In this document: in pieces, positions 54,880 to 64,000 of the stretch
Numbering within the stretch: the stretch's first letter is position 1
How the letters are laid out: each line of letters opens with the position of its first letter
DNA from: Xanthomonas sp.
Lineage (GTDB): Bacteria > Pseudomonadota > Gammaproteobacteria > Xanthomonadales > Xanthomonadaceae
NCBI RefSeq assembly: GCF_017163755.1
Contig: NZ_JAFIWC010000008.1
Location: 111,547-175,546 of the forward strand
DNA length: 64,000 nucleotides
Direction of reading: 5' to 3'
The notes under the pieces: model-generated
The model's input: the letters and a program-made list of their open reading frames with translations, nothing else
The model's database searches: none
What the model was told of the DNA's origin: nothing
Program-made: the position numbers and the translations under genes

Positions 54880-55441
54880 GCGTCCGGGCAAGTCCGCGCT
54901 GCTGATCGTGGACATGATCAACATGTTCGATTTTCCCGAGGCGCCCGCATTGGCGCCCGCGGCCGTGGCCGCCGCGCGGCAGATCGCACGCCTGCGCCAG
55001 GCGTTCCAGTCGCGCCGGGCGCCAGTGATCTACGCCAACGACAATTTCGCCCATTGGCAATCGGATTTCAGCGAACTGGTGGCGATGTGCTGCGGCGCCG
55101 GCGGCCCTGCGCAGACGGTGGCCGAACTGGTGAAGCCCGGCAACCAGGACTACTTCGTGCTCAAGCCGAAGCACTCCGCGTTCCTGGCCACGCCGCTGGC
55201 GATACTGCTGGCCAAGCTGGAGGTCGGCACCCTGTACGTGACCGGCATGAGCGCCGAGTCGTGCGTGCTCGCCACGGTGATCGATGCGAAGGCGCGCGAG
55301 TACCGGGTGCGGGTGGTGCGCGACGCCGTCGCCGGCAGCGAAGGCGGCATGCGCAGCGCGCTGCAGGCCATCACCGCCTCCAAGGCGGGGGAAGTGCTGA
55401 GCGCACGCGCGGCGATCGCTGCGCTGAGCCGGTCGCGCTAA
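54869..55441 (+). CDS. Isochorismatase-like cysteine hydrolase
   Basis: 190 aa. The catalytic triad of the family is visible: Asp in 'LLIVDMINMF', Lys in 'VLKPKHSAF' and Cys in 'MSAESCVLATV'. A cis-peptide motif region 'YVTGMSAE' precedes the Cys. Members hydrolyse amides such as nicotinamide or isochorismate-type ethers; the specific substrate is unknown. Translationally coupled to the permease-like gene. Confidence 0.9.
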   Translation: MTSERPGKSALLIVDMINMFDFPEAPALAPAAVAAARQIARLRQAFQSRRAPVIYANDNFAHWQSDFSELVAMCCGAGGPAQTVAELVKPGNQDYFVLKPKHSAFLATPLAILLAKLEVGTLYVTGMSAESCVLATVIDAKAREYRVRVVRDAVAGSEGGMRSALQAITASKAGEVLSARAAIAALSRSR

Positions 55442-55852
55442 TGCGCTGATCGACACGATCGGATCCAGACGGTCGCAAGCCGGCGCTGGCGTGGATGTTG
55501 AGGCGGACCTCGGACAACGCGGTTGCGTGCCGGTGGAGCCGCCCGCTCGACAGTAGATCCTGAGTAGGGCCGTCTGCCTGCCGCGGGCTTGCCGCGAAGT
55601 GGCTAGCTCATCTCGCCAAGCGATGGGCGGGGGCTCGAGCCAGCCGGGGCCGGCCGGTCCGGACCGGCCGGGCCTGTCCCCGGTTCAGTGGTGGCCGCCC
55701 TTGCTGCCTGTATCGGACAGGTGTTGCCGGTGCTGGCTCATTGGCTGGCCGCCTCGCCAGCCGGCGTCCCGTGCGGGGTTCGAACCGACTTCATGCCTTT
55801 GCCGTGCTCGCGGGCTGTCTCCGCCCCGCTGGCAGGCGCGCGAATACGCGCC
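55442..55852. other. Intergenic region between convergent genes
   Basis: About 410 bases, no gene. A perfect 22-bp palindrome of CCGG/GGCC units lies at 55650-55671, centred on GTCC|GGAC, without a T-tract. It could be a terminator hairpin for either flanking transcript or a protein-binding site. Confidence 0.45.
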
Positions 55853-56890
55853 TCATCCGCATGCGGCGGCGTCGTGGAGGCGTTCGCCGCAGATGGCCTG
55901 CATGGCCTCGGCGACGATGCCCAGGGCGATCGTGTGCGGCGACGACGGGCCGAGCCGCCAGCCGGCCGGAAGCCGCAGCCGTGCCAGGTCCTCCTCGCCG
56001 TGGCCCAGTTCGCGCAACCGCTGCAGGCAGTCTTCGCGCTTGCGGCGGCTGCCGAGCACGCCGATGCAGGCCGCGCGCGACGCGAGCCCGCGACGCGCTA
56101 CCTGCAGGTCCGCATGCAGGTCGTGGGTGAGGCTGTACAGCGCGCAGTACGGATCCAGCGCGAGATCGTCCAGCGCCTCGGCCAACGCGCGGCGGTCGTA
56201 GTGCTCCGGCGCCAGCCCGGGCGGCGGCTCGGCGGGTCCGTGCGGCCGGATCACGCGGACCTCGAACCCCAGGCGTGCCGCGAGCGCGACCAGTACCAGC
56301 ACCGCCGGGTCGGCGCCCACCAGCACCAGCCGCGGCGGCGGACGATGCACCTGCAGGAACTCGGAGGCCTGCGCCGCGTCGGGCGACGGCAGGTAGCGCA
56401 CCGCGCCGCTGCCGCGGTCGATCGCCACATGGAACGCGCGCCGCTGCTGCCTGGCGTTGCGCCAGCGGGTCAGGTATTCGCCCAGGTCGGTCAGCGGCCG
56501 CAGCAGGATCCCGATGCGGCCGCCGCAGCTGAGCTGGATGTCGACGATGTCGCTGCCTTCGCCGTAATCCAGCCAGCGCACGCGCCCGTCGCGCAGCGCC
56601 GCCCGCCCCTCGTGCGCCACCGCCGCCTCGACGCAGCCGCCGGACACGTAGCCGGCCACGCGCCCGTCGCCGCAGATGGCCATTTCGCTGCCAAGCGGTC
56701 GCGGCGAGGAGCCGCGCACCTCGACCAGCGTCGCCAGCGCGACGCGCTGGCCTTCGCGCTGCCAGCACGTCAGCGTCGGCAGCAGGTCCTCATCCAGCGC
56801 GTACGCCGGCCATGCCGGCCACGCCGGCACGTCCGGCGCGTCCGGCAGGGTTTGCGCGGCGACGGCTGCGCTCAAGCGCGCACCCGCCAC
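55853..56890 (-). CDS. XdhC/CoxI-family molybdenum cofactor maturation protein
   Basis: 345 aa from 56890. The N-terminal XdhC/CoxI domain has 'LATLVEVRGSSPRPLGSEMAI', 'GYVSGGCVEAAVAHEG' and the Cys of 'IQLSCGGRIGILL'. The C-terminal Rossmann part has 'LVLVGADPAVLVLVALAARLGF' and 'ACIGVLGSRRKRED'. Such proteins (PaoD type) bind and sulfurate or insert MCD/MPT cofactor for the partner enzyme. It overlaps the paoC stop, forming one operon. Confidence 0.92.
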   Translation of the reverse strand: MAGARLSAAVAAQTLPDAPDVPAWPAWPAYALDEDLLPTLTCWQREGQRVALATLVEVRGSSPRPLGSEMAICGDGRVAGYVSGGCVEAAVAHEGRAALRDGRVRWLDYGEGSDIVDIQLSCGGRIGILLRPLTDLGEYLTRWRNARQQRRAFHVAIDRGSGAVRYLPSPDAAQASEFLQVHRPPPRLVLVGADPAVLVLVALAARLGFEVRVIRPHGPAEPPPGLAPEHYDRRALAEALDDLALDPYCALYSLTHDLHADLQVARRGLASRAACIGVLGSRRKREDCLQRLRELGHGEEDLARLRLPAGWRLGPSSPHTIALGIVAEAMQAICGERLHDAAACG

Positions 56891-59076
56891 TCGGGCATGC
56901 TCGGCAGCAGCTTGTCTAGGGTGATCGGGTACTCGCGCACACGGATGCCAGTGGCGTTGTACACCGCGTTGGCCACCGCCGCGCCGACCCCGCAGATGCC
57001 GAGCTCGCCGACGCCCTTAGCCTTCATCGGCGAGGACATCGGATCGGTCTCGTCGAGGAACATCACCTCCTGGTGCGGGATGTCGGCGTGCACCGGCACC
57101 TCGTAGCCGGCCAGGTCGTGGTTGACGAAGAAGCCCAGCCGCGGGTCGATCGCCAGTTCCTCCATCAGCGCCGCGCCGGCGCCCATGGTCATCGCGCCGA
57201 TGACCTGGCTGCGCGCCGACTTCGGATTGAGGATGCGTCCGGCCGCGCACACCGCCAGCATGCGGCGGATACGGATCTCGGCGGTCGCGGCGTGCACGCC
57301 GACCTCGACGAAATGCGCGCCGAAGGTCGACTGCTGGTACTTCTTGTCCAGGTCGCCGTATTCCATGTAGTCCTCGGCCACCAGCCGGCCCTGCGCAGCC
57401 GCCTGCGCCAGCGGCACGCTGCGGCCATCGGCGCCGACCTTGCCGTCGGCGAAGCTGGCCTGCGCGGCGGCCAGGCCGAGGCGTTGCGCGATCGCCTCGC
57501 GCAGCTTCACGCAGGCCGCGTAGACGCCGGCGGTGGCGCTGTTGGCGCCCCATTGCCCGCCCGAGCCCGCCGAGACCGGGAAGCTCGAATCGCCCAGCTT
57601 CACCGACACTTGCTGCAGCGGCACGCCGAGCATCTCCGCCGCGGTCTGGGCGATGATCGTGTAGGAGCCGGTGCCGATGTCGGTCATGTCGGTCTCGACC
57701 GTCACCTGCCCGTCCGGCTCCAGCGCCACCCGCGCGCCGGAGCGCATCACCAGGTTGTTGCGGAACGCGGCCGCCACGCCCATGCCGACCAGCCAGTGCC
57801 CGTCGCGCACGCTCGCCGGCTCCGGTTTGCGCCGGGACCAGCCGAAGCGCTGCGCGCCGTCGCGCAGGCACTTGACCAGTTGCCGCTGCGAGAACGGCCG
57901 CTGCGGATGTTCCGGGTCGACCTGGGTGTCGTTGCGCACGCGGAACTCGATCGGATCCAGGCCGAGCTTCTCGGCCATCTCGTCCATTGCGATCTCCAGC
58001 GCCATCAGGCCCGGCGCCTCGCCCGGCGCGCGCATCGCGTTGCCCTCGGGCAGGTCCAGCACCGCCAGGCGCGTGGCGGTCATGCGGTTGGCGCCGGCGT
58101 ACAGCAGCTTGCTCTGCGCCGCAGCCACTTCCGGCTCTCCGCCCGGCAGGTCGCCGGACCAGGTCTCGTGGGCGAAGGCGGTGATCTGGCCATCGGGGGT
58201 CGCGCCGATGCGGATGCGCTGGATCGTGGCCGGACGATGGGTTGTGTTGTTGAACATCAGCGGGCGTTGCAGCGCCACCTTCACCGGCCGCCCGACCTGG
58301 CGCGCGCCCAGCGCCGCCAGCACCGCATCGGCACGCACGAACAGCTTGCCGCCGAAGCCGCCGCCGATGTACGGGGAAATCAGCCGCACGTTCTCCTTGG
58401 GGATGCCCAGGGTCAGGGCGACGTCGCCCTTGCCCCAGTCGATCATCTGGTTGGAGGTCCACACGGTGAGCTGGTCGCCGTCCCATGCGGCGATGGAGGC
58501 GTGCGGCTCCATCATCGCGTGGGAATGGTCCGGCGTGCGGTAGGTGGCGTCGAACTGCACAGGCGCGCCGGCGAAGGCGCCGGCGAAATCGCCCGCGCCG
58601 CTGTCCGGGTTGCTTTTCGTCGGCTGGGCGGAGGGCTTGGCCGCGGCCAGGTCGTAGGCGCCCTGCTCGCGCGCATAGTCGACCTTGACCAGCTGCGCGG
58701 CCGCGCGCGCCTGTTCGAAGCTCTCGGCCACCACCAGCGCCACCGCCTGGTGGTAGTGCTGGACGTCGGGCCCGGCGAGCAGCCGGGCGGTGTTGAACTT
58801 GCCCTTGCCCAGCTTGCCGGCGCTCTGCGCGGTGACGATGCCGAGCACGCCCGGCGCGTTGCGTGCCGCGCCCAGGTCGATGCCGCGGATGCGGCCCTTG
58901 GCGATGCCGGCGCCGACCACGTAGCCGTATGCCTGGCCGGGCGCGACGTCGTGCCGCTCGTAGGCGTAGGGTGCGCGGCCGGTGGTCTTGAGCGGGCCGT
59001 CGATGCGGTCGACGGGCTTGCCGACGATCTTCAACTGGTCGATCGGATTGGTGCCTGCGGGCGTATCGAATTTCAT
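56872..59076 (-). CDS. paoC: Aldehyde/xanthine oxidoreductase molybdenum subunit (PaoC-like)
   Basis: 734 aa from ATG 59076. Xanthine-oxidase family large subunit: 'PYIGGGFGGKLFVRADAVL' (Mo-cofactor loop), 'ETDMTDIGTGSYTIIAQTAAEML', and C-terminal 'AKGVGELGICG' with the catalytic Glu. Length and lack of FeS domains fit the three-subunit PaoABC type, which oxidises aldehydes to acids in the periplasm using Mo-MCD. It begins 1 base from the paoB stop. Confidence 0.93.
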   Translation of the reverse strand: MKFDTPAGTNPIDQLKIVGKPVDRIDGPLKTTGRAPYAYERHDVAPGQAYGYVVGAGIAKGRIRGIDLGAARNAPGVLGIVTAQSAGKLGKGKFNTARLLAGPDVQHYHQAVALVVAESFEQARAAAQLVKVDYAREQGAYDLAAAKPSAQPTKSNPDSGAGDFAGAFAGAPVQFDATYRTPDHSHAMMEPHASIAAWDGDQLTVWTSNQMIDWGKGDVALTLGIPKENVRLISPYIGGGFGGKLFVRADAVLAALGARQVGRPVKVALQRPLMFNNTTHRPATIQRIRIGATPDGQITAFAHETWSGDLPGGEPEVAAAQSKLLYAGANRMTATRLAVLDLPEGNAMRAPGEAPGLMALEIAMDEMAEKLGLDPIEFRVRNDTQVDPEHPQRPFSQRQLVKCLRDGAQRFGWSRRKPEPASVRDGHWLVGMGVAAAFRNNLVMRSGARVALEPDGQVTVETDMTDIGTGSYTIIAQTAAEMLGVPLQQVSVKLGDSSFPVSAGSGGQWGANSATAGVYAACVKLREAIAQRLGLAAAQASFADGKVGADGRSVPLAQAAAQGRLVAEDYMEYGDLDKKYQQSTFGAHFVEVGVHAATAEIRIRRMLAVCAAGRILNPKSARSQVIGAMTMGAGAALMEELAIDPRLGFFVNHDLAGYEVPVHADIPHQEVMFLDETDPMSSPMKAKGVGELGICGVGAAVANAVYNATGIRVREYPITLDKLLPSMPEWRVRA

Positions 59077-59077
59077 C

Positions 59078-60028
59078 TCATGCCCTCGCTTCGTCCAGGA
59101 CCGCGGCCAGGGTGCGTTCCACCAGCGGCAGCTTGAATGCGTTGTGTTCGGTGGGTTGCGCGCCGTCGAGCAGGCGCGCGGCGATCGCCTTGGCGCCCTG
59201 CGCCGACTGCGCCTCGGCCGCCTCCACGCGCCACGGCTTGTGCGCCACGCCGCCCAGCGCCACGCGCGCGCGGCCGTCGCGCTGCACGACCGCCGCGACC
59301 GACACCAGCGCGAACGCGTACGAGGCGCGGTCGCGGACCTTGTGGTAGACGTGGGTACCGCCAAGCGGCTCGGGCAGCGTCACCGCGGTGATCAGCTCGC
59401 CGCGTTCCAGCGCTGTTTCCAGGTGCGGGGTGCTGCCCGGCGCGCGGTAGAAATCGGCGATCGGGATGCTGCGGGTCTGGCCGTCGGCGCGCACGGTCTC
59501 GATCCTGGCGTCGAGCGCGCGCATGGCCACCGCCATGTCGCTGGGATGGGTGGCGATGCAGGTCTCGCTGGCGCCGATCACCGCCAGCTGCCGGTTGACG
59601 CCGCCGATCGCCGCGCAGCCGCTGCCCGGCAGGCGCTTGTTGCACGGCTGGTAGGTGTCGTAGAAGTACGGGCAGCGAGTGCGTTGCAACAGGTTGCCGG
59701 CGGTGGTCGCGCGGTTGCGCAGCTGTCCGGAGGCGCCGGCCAGCAAGGCGCGCGACAGCAGCGCGTAGTCGCGCCGCACCCGCGGATGCGCGGCCAGCGC
59801 GGTGTTGCGCACCAGCGCGCCGATGCGCAGCCCGCCTTCGGACGTCTCCTCGATCGTGTCCAGGCTCAGCCCGTTGACGTCGATCAGGTGCGCGGGCGTC
59901 TCGATCTGCAGCTTCATCAGGTCCAGCAGGTTGGTGCCGCCGGCGATGAACTTGGCGCCCGGCATGCGCGCGGCCTTGGCCGCGGCATCGGCCGGCGATG
60001 CGGCGCGTTCGTAGCTGAAGGATTTCAT
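59078..60028 (-). CDS. paoB: FAD-binding subunit with [4Fe-4S] insert (PaoB-like)
   Basis: 316 aa from ATG 60028, overlapping the paoA stop by 4 bases. The FAD-binding PCMH fold is shown by '[20 protein letters not shown]' and '[20 protein letters not shown]'. The extra cysteines in '[21 protein letters not shown]' match the additional [4Fe-4S] cluster site of PaoB. It passes electrons between the Mo subunit and the 2Fe-2S subunit and FAD. Confidence 0.92.
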   Translation of the reverse strand: MKSFSYERAASPADAAAKAARMPGAKFIAGGTNLLDLMKLQIETPAHLIDVNGLSLDTIEETSEGGLRIGALVRNTALAAHPRVRRDYALLSRALLAGASGQLRNRATTAGNLLQRTRCPYFYDTYQPCNKRLPGSGCAAIGGVNRQLAVIGASETCIATHPSDMAVAMRALDARIETVRADGQTRSIPIADFYRAPGSTPHLETALERGELITAVTLPEPLGGTHVYHKVRDRASYAFALVSVAAVVQRDGRARVALGGVAHKPWRVEAAEAQSAQGAKAIAARLLDGAQPTEHNAFKLPLVERTLAAVLDEARA

Positions 60029-60672
60029 GCGCGGTCTCCCGCCACTTCGGTGATGGCCTCGACGATGTTGGAGTAGGCGCCGCAGCGGCAGATGTTGCCG
60101 CTCATGCGCTCCTGCAGCTCCGCGGCGGAGAACCTGGGCCGCGCGCGCAGATCGGCGGTGACGTGGCTGGGGATGCCGTCGCGGATCTCCTCCAGCACCG
60201 CGACCGCCGAGCAGATCTGCCCGGGCGTGCAATAGCCGCACTGGTAGCCGTCGTGCTTGACGAACGCCGCCTGCATCGGATGCAGGCGCTCGGGCGAGCC
60301 CAGGCCTTCGATCGTGGTGATCTTGGCGCCCTCGTGCATCACCGCCAGCGACAGGCACGAATTCATGCGCTGTCCGTCGACGATCACGGTGCAGGCGCCG
60401 CACTGGCCGTGGTCGCAGCCCTTCTTGGTGCCGGTGAGGCGCAGGTGTTCGCGCAGCGCGTCGAGCAGCGTGGTGCGGTTGTCCAGGCGCAGGCGTACCG
60501 GCTCGCCGTTGACCTCGAACGCGACGTCGCTGGACGCTGCTGCCGGCTCGGCTGCCTGTGGCGACGCCACCACCCGGGCGGCGCCGCCGGCGACCGATTG
60601 CGCGGCGGCGGCGCCGGCGGACACCGCACCGGTGATCAGCACCGTGCGGCGGGTCATCTTCAGGTCTTTCAT
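60025..60672 (-). CDS. paoA: [2Fe-2S] subunit with Tat signal (PaoA-like)
   Basis: 215 aa from the ATG at 60672; GAGGAG lies 9 bases upstream and directly abuts the alternative ATG at 60681, making that one unlikely. The twin-arginine signal is '[20 protein letters not shown]', so the complex is exported folded. Two 2Fe-2S sites are visible: '[12 protein letters not shown]...NSC' and '[10 protein letters not shown]...CRCG'. First gene of the paoABC-xdhC operon. Confidence 0.92.
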   Translation of the reverse strand: MKDLKMTRRTVLITGAVSAGAAAAQSVAGGAARVVASPQAAEPAAASSDVAFEVNGEPVRLRLDNRTTLLDALREHLRLTGTKKGCDHGQCGACTVIVDGQRMNSCLSLAVMHEGAKITTIEGLGSPERLHPMQAAFVKHDGYQCGYCTPGQICSAVAVLEEIRDGIPSHVTADLRARPRFSAAELQERMSGNICRCGAYSNIVEAITEVAGDRA

Positions 60673-60979
60673 GGCTGGCATCTCCTCGGTGCTGGCGTGA
60701 CGATCGCAACGAGCATGCGTGGTCGCGGCTCACGGGAAGGTGAGTCCACGCCTCGGCGGATCGATCGTGTTCGATTCTATGCCGCCGAAGCTAACCAATT
60801 CATCTTCCAGCGCGCATGCCCCTATGAGCTGCGCTCATCAATGCAGGCCGAGCTTTTGACATCGCCTTAACCTCGCGGCGGCCAGCGGACGGTGCGAGCC
60901 CGCCGCCGCCAAGGCTTGACCTTGGACCTCGCTCCAGGGTCCACAATCCGCGCACGCCCTTCTCCACAGGCCGCAGACC
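60673..60979. other. Divergent region between paoA and the merR-type gene
   Basis: Just over 300 bases holding the paoABC promoter (not identified) and, at its right side, the MerR-type promoter listed separately. No other gene or RNA is seen. Confidence 0.5.
60916..60947 (+). promoter_or_regulatory. MerR-type promoter with 20-bp spacer and operator dyad
   Basis: -35 TTGACC (60916-60921) and -10-like CACAAT (60942-60947) are separated by 20 bp. The overlong spacer holds the dyad ACCTTGGA (60919-60926) / TCCAGGGT (60933-60940), 7 of 8 paired. This is the standard design activated by a MerR/CueR protein on metal binding. Confidence 0.8.
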
Positions 60980-61374
60980 ATGAACATCGGACAGCTCGCA
61001 CGCCAGAGCGGCGTGCCCATCGACACCGTGCGCTACTACGAACGCCAGCAACTGCTGCCGCCGCCGGCGCGCAGCGCCAGCGGCTACCGCATCTACCGCG
61101 CCGACGACGTGGCCCGGCTGCAGTTCATCCGCCGCGCCAAGGCGCTGGGCTTCACCCTGGAGGAAATCGCCGACCTGCTCGACATCAGCGACCGCCGCGA
61201 CGGCGAGATGGCGCAGGTCAAGCGCGCGGCGGCCGAGAAGCTCGCGCTGATCGACGCGCGCCTGCGCGACATGCAGCACATGCGCGATGCGCTGGCGCAG
61301 CTGGTCGACGCCTGTCCGGGGCACGGCCCGCTGGGCCAGTGCCCGATCATCGCCGCGCTGAACCGGGAGGCGCC

Positions 61375-61378
<4 letters not shown>
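60980..61378 (+). CDS. MerR-family copper-type regulator (CueR-like)
   Basis: 132 aa. The HTH is '[21 protein letters not shown]', with a dimerisation helix to ~110 and a metal loop with C112 and C121 ('[15 protein letters not shown]'), very close to the Cys pair of CueR. It should sense monovalent Cu/Ag/Au and activate its own promoter and the ATPase gene, whose ATG overlaps its stop. Confidence 0.92.
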
Positions 61379-63735
<2,357 letters not shown>

Positions 63736-63753
63736 AAAAACTTCAAAAAAGGC

Positions 63754-63782
63754 TTGCGCATGAACGGGGCCGTCGCTAATAT
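63754..63782 (+). promoter_or_regulatory. Promoter of the tRNA-Ala/tRNA-Glu transcript
   Basis: -35 TTGCGC (63754-63759), 17-bp spacer, -10 TAATAT (63777-63782). The tRNA-Ala starts 22 bases after the -10. A GC-rich discriminator ('tccgctcctcgc') follows, as in stringently controlled stable-RNA promoters. Confidence 0.75.
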
Positions 63783-63803
63783 TCCGCTCCTCGCAGCACA
63801 CGT

Positions 63804-63879
<76 letters not shown>

Positions 63880-63925
63880 ACTTTTCGGGCATTAGGCCTG
63901 TCCGGCAAGTGACATCGTTAAATGC

Positions 63926-64000
63926 GTCCCCATCGTCTAGAGGCCTAGGACATCACCCTTTCACGGTGGCGACCGGGGTTCGAATCCCCGTGGGGACGCC
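63926..64000 (+). tRNA. tRNA-Glu (anticodon TTC), last base cut by window end
   Basis: Acceptor GTCCCCA pairs with TGGGGAC, the anticodon loop CTTTCAC gives TTC, and the T arm is 'CGGGGTTCGAATCCCCG'. The CCA tail is cut after CC at the last base of the window. It lies 46 bases after tRNA-Ala and is probably co-transcribed with it. Confidence 0.96.

Noticed and set aside
55650..55671. 22-bp perfect GC palindrome as a terminator
   Set aside because: No T-tract on either side; kept only as a note in the intergenic entry.
57073..59136. 687-codon forward frame opposite paoC
   Set aside because: It is an antisense shadow of a high-GC gene with obvious catalytic motifs on the minus strand. Similar shadows at 31863-33104, 37043-38485, 40682-42436 and 61614-63533 were dropped for the same reason.

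Overview
The window joins two very different pieces of DNA. Bases 1 to about 27,160 are an accessory island. It has mixed and generally lower GC, several genes with no close familiar relative, anti-phage genes, an IS element, an integron-type attC site, and at its right edge a Tn7/Tn402-like transposition module. Bases from about 27,160 to 64,000 are a GC-rich, densely packed chromosomal backbone. Its content (FAD/Rieske oxidoreductase, PaoABC/XdhC, a GH13, LLM oxidoreductase and sensory-rhodopsin-transducer cluster, manganese catalase with DUF892 proteins, and inverted repeats based on 'gtaggaggggcttcagcc') points to a gammaproteobacterium of the Xanthomonadaceae (Xanthomonas, Lysobacter or a relative). 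The family call is an inference from gene content and repeat style; I could not run a search.

Island, left to right. A HEAT-like repeat protein overlaps a protein with a C-terminal PD-(D/E)XK-like motif (1-2558). An OLD-family ATPase/TOPRIM nuclease follows (2949-4910), then an unknown helical protein (5406-6323). A complete IS3-family element lies at 6642-7894, with a 3-bp target duplication. Next is a coiled-coil protein with a GAD...QAK nuclease-like motif (8337-10037), and a small gene whose stop codon lies inside an attC site (10140-10197). A small secreted protein, a divergent XRE regulator/unknown gene pair, a GTG-initiated HEFAH zinc metallopeptidase that may be Lit/U49-like (12790-13749), and an unknown gene (13978-15012) follow. 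After a decayed stretch comes a complete type II CBASS operon in the order capV, CD-NTase, cap2, cap3 on the minus strand (20550 to 16177), with a divergent WYL-domain regulator (20730-21623).

The mobile module is a tightly overlapped minus-strand operon: TnsA-like, TniA (DDE transposase), TniB (AAA ATPase), TniQ (26805 to 21824). Outside it are three copies of a short repeat that look like transposase-binding sites. Immediately after them (from 27161) the reading frame of a LysR-type regulator resumes at its last ~39 codons. The simplest reading is that a Tn7-like element carrying CBASS and other defence-like cargo is inserted in, or adjoins, a truncated lysR gene. Its left end lies outside the window.

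Backbone. A YCII-family protein, a glutathione transferase-like protein, an alpha/beta hydrolase and a small secreted protein come first. Then an SPFH/zinc-ribbon/membrane-protein operon (30748-33490), a secreted GH84 glycosidase, a DAO-Rieske oxidoreductase, an XRE/MmyB-like regulator, a PEP mutase/isocitrate lyase-family enzyme, a serine hydrolase, a PAS histidine kinase with a single-domain response regulator, and a CorA-family transporter. A GH13/LLM/ASRT cluster and an MscS channel follow, then an oxidative and general stress cluster (Mn catalase, two DUF892 proteins, a DUF6766-like protein, low-affinity iron permease, isochorismatase-like hydrolase). Last are an XdhC-PaoC-PaoB-PaoA molybdoenzyme operon, a MerR regulator with a copper-type P-type ATPase, and tRNA-Ala(GGC) and tRNA-Glu(TTC), the latter cut by the window end.
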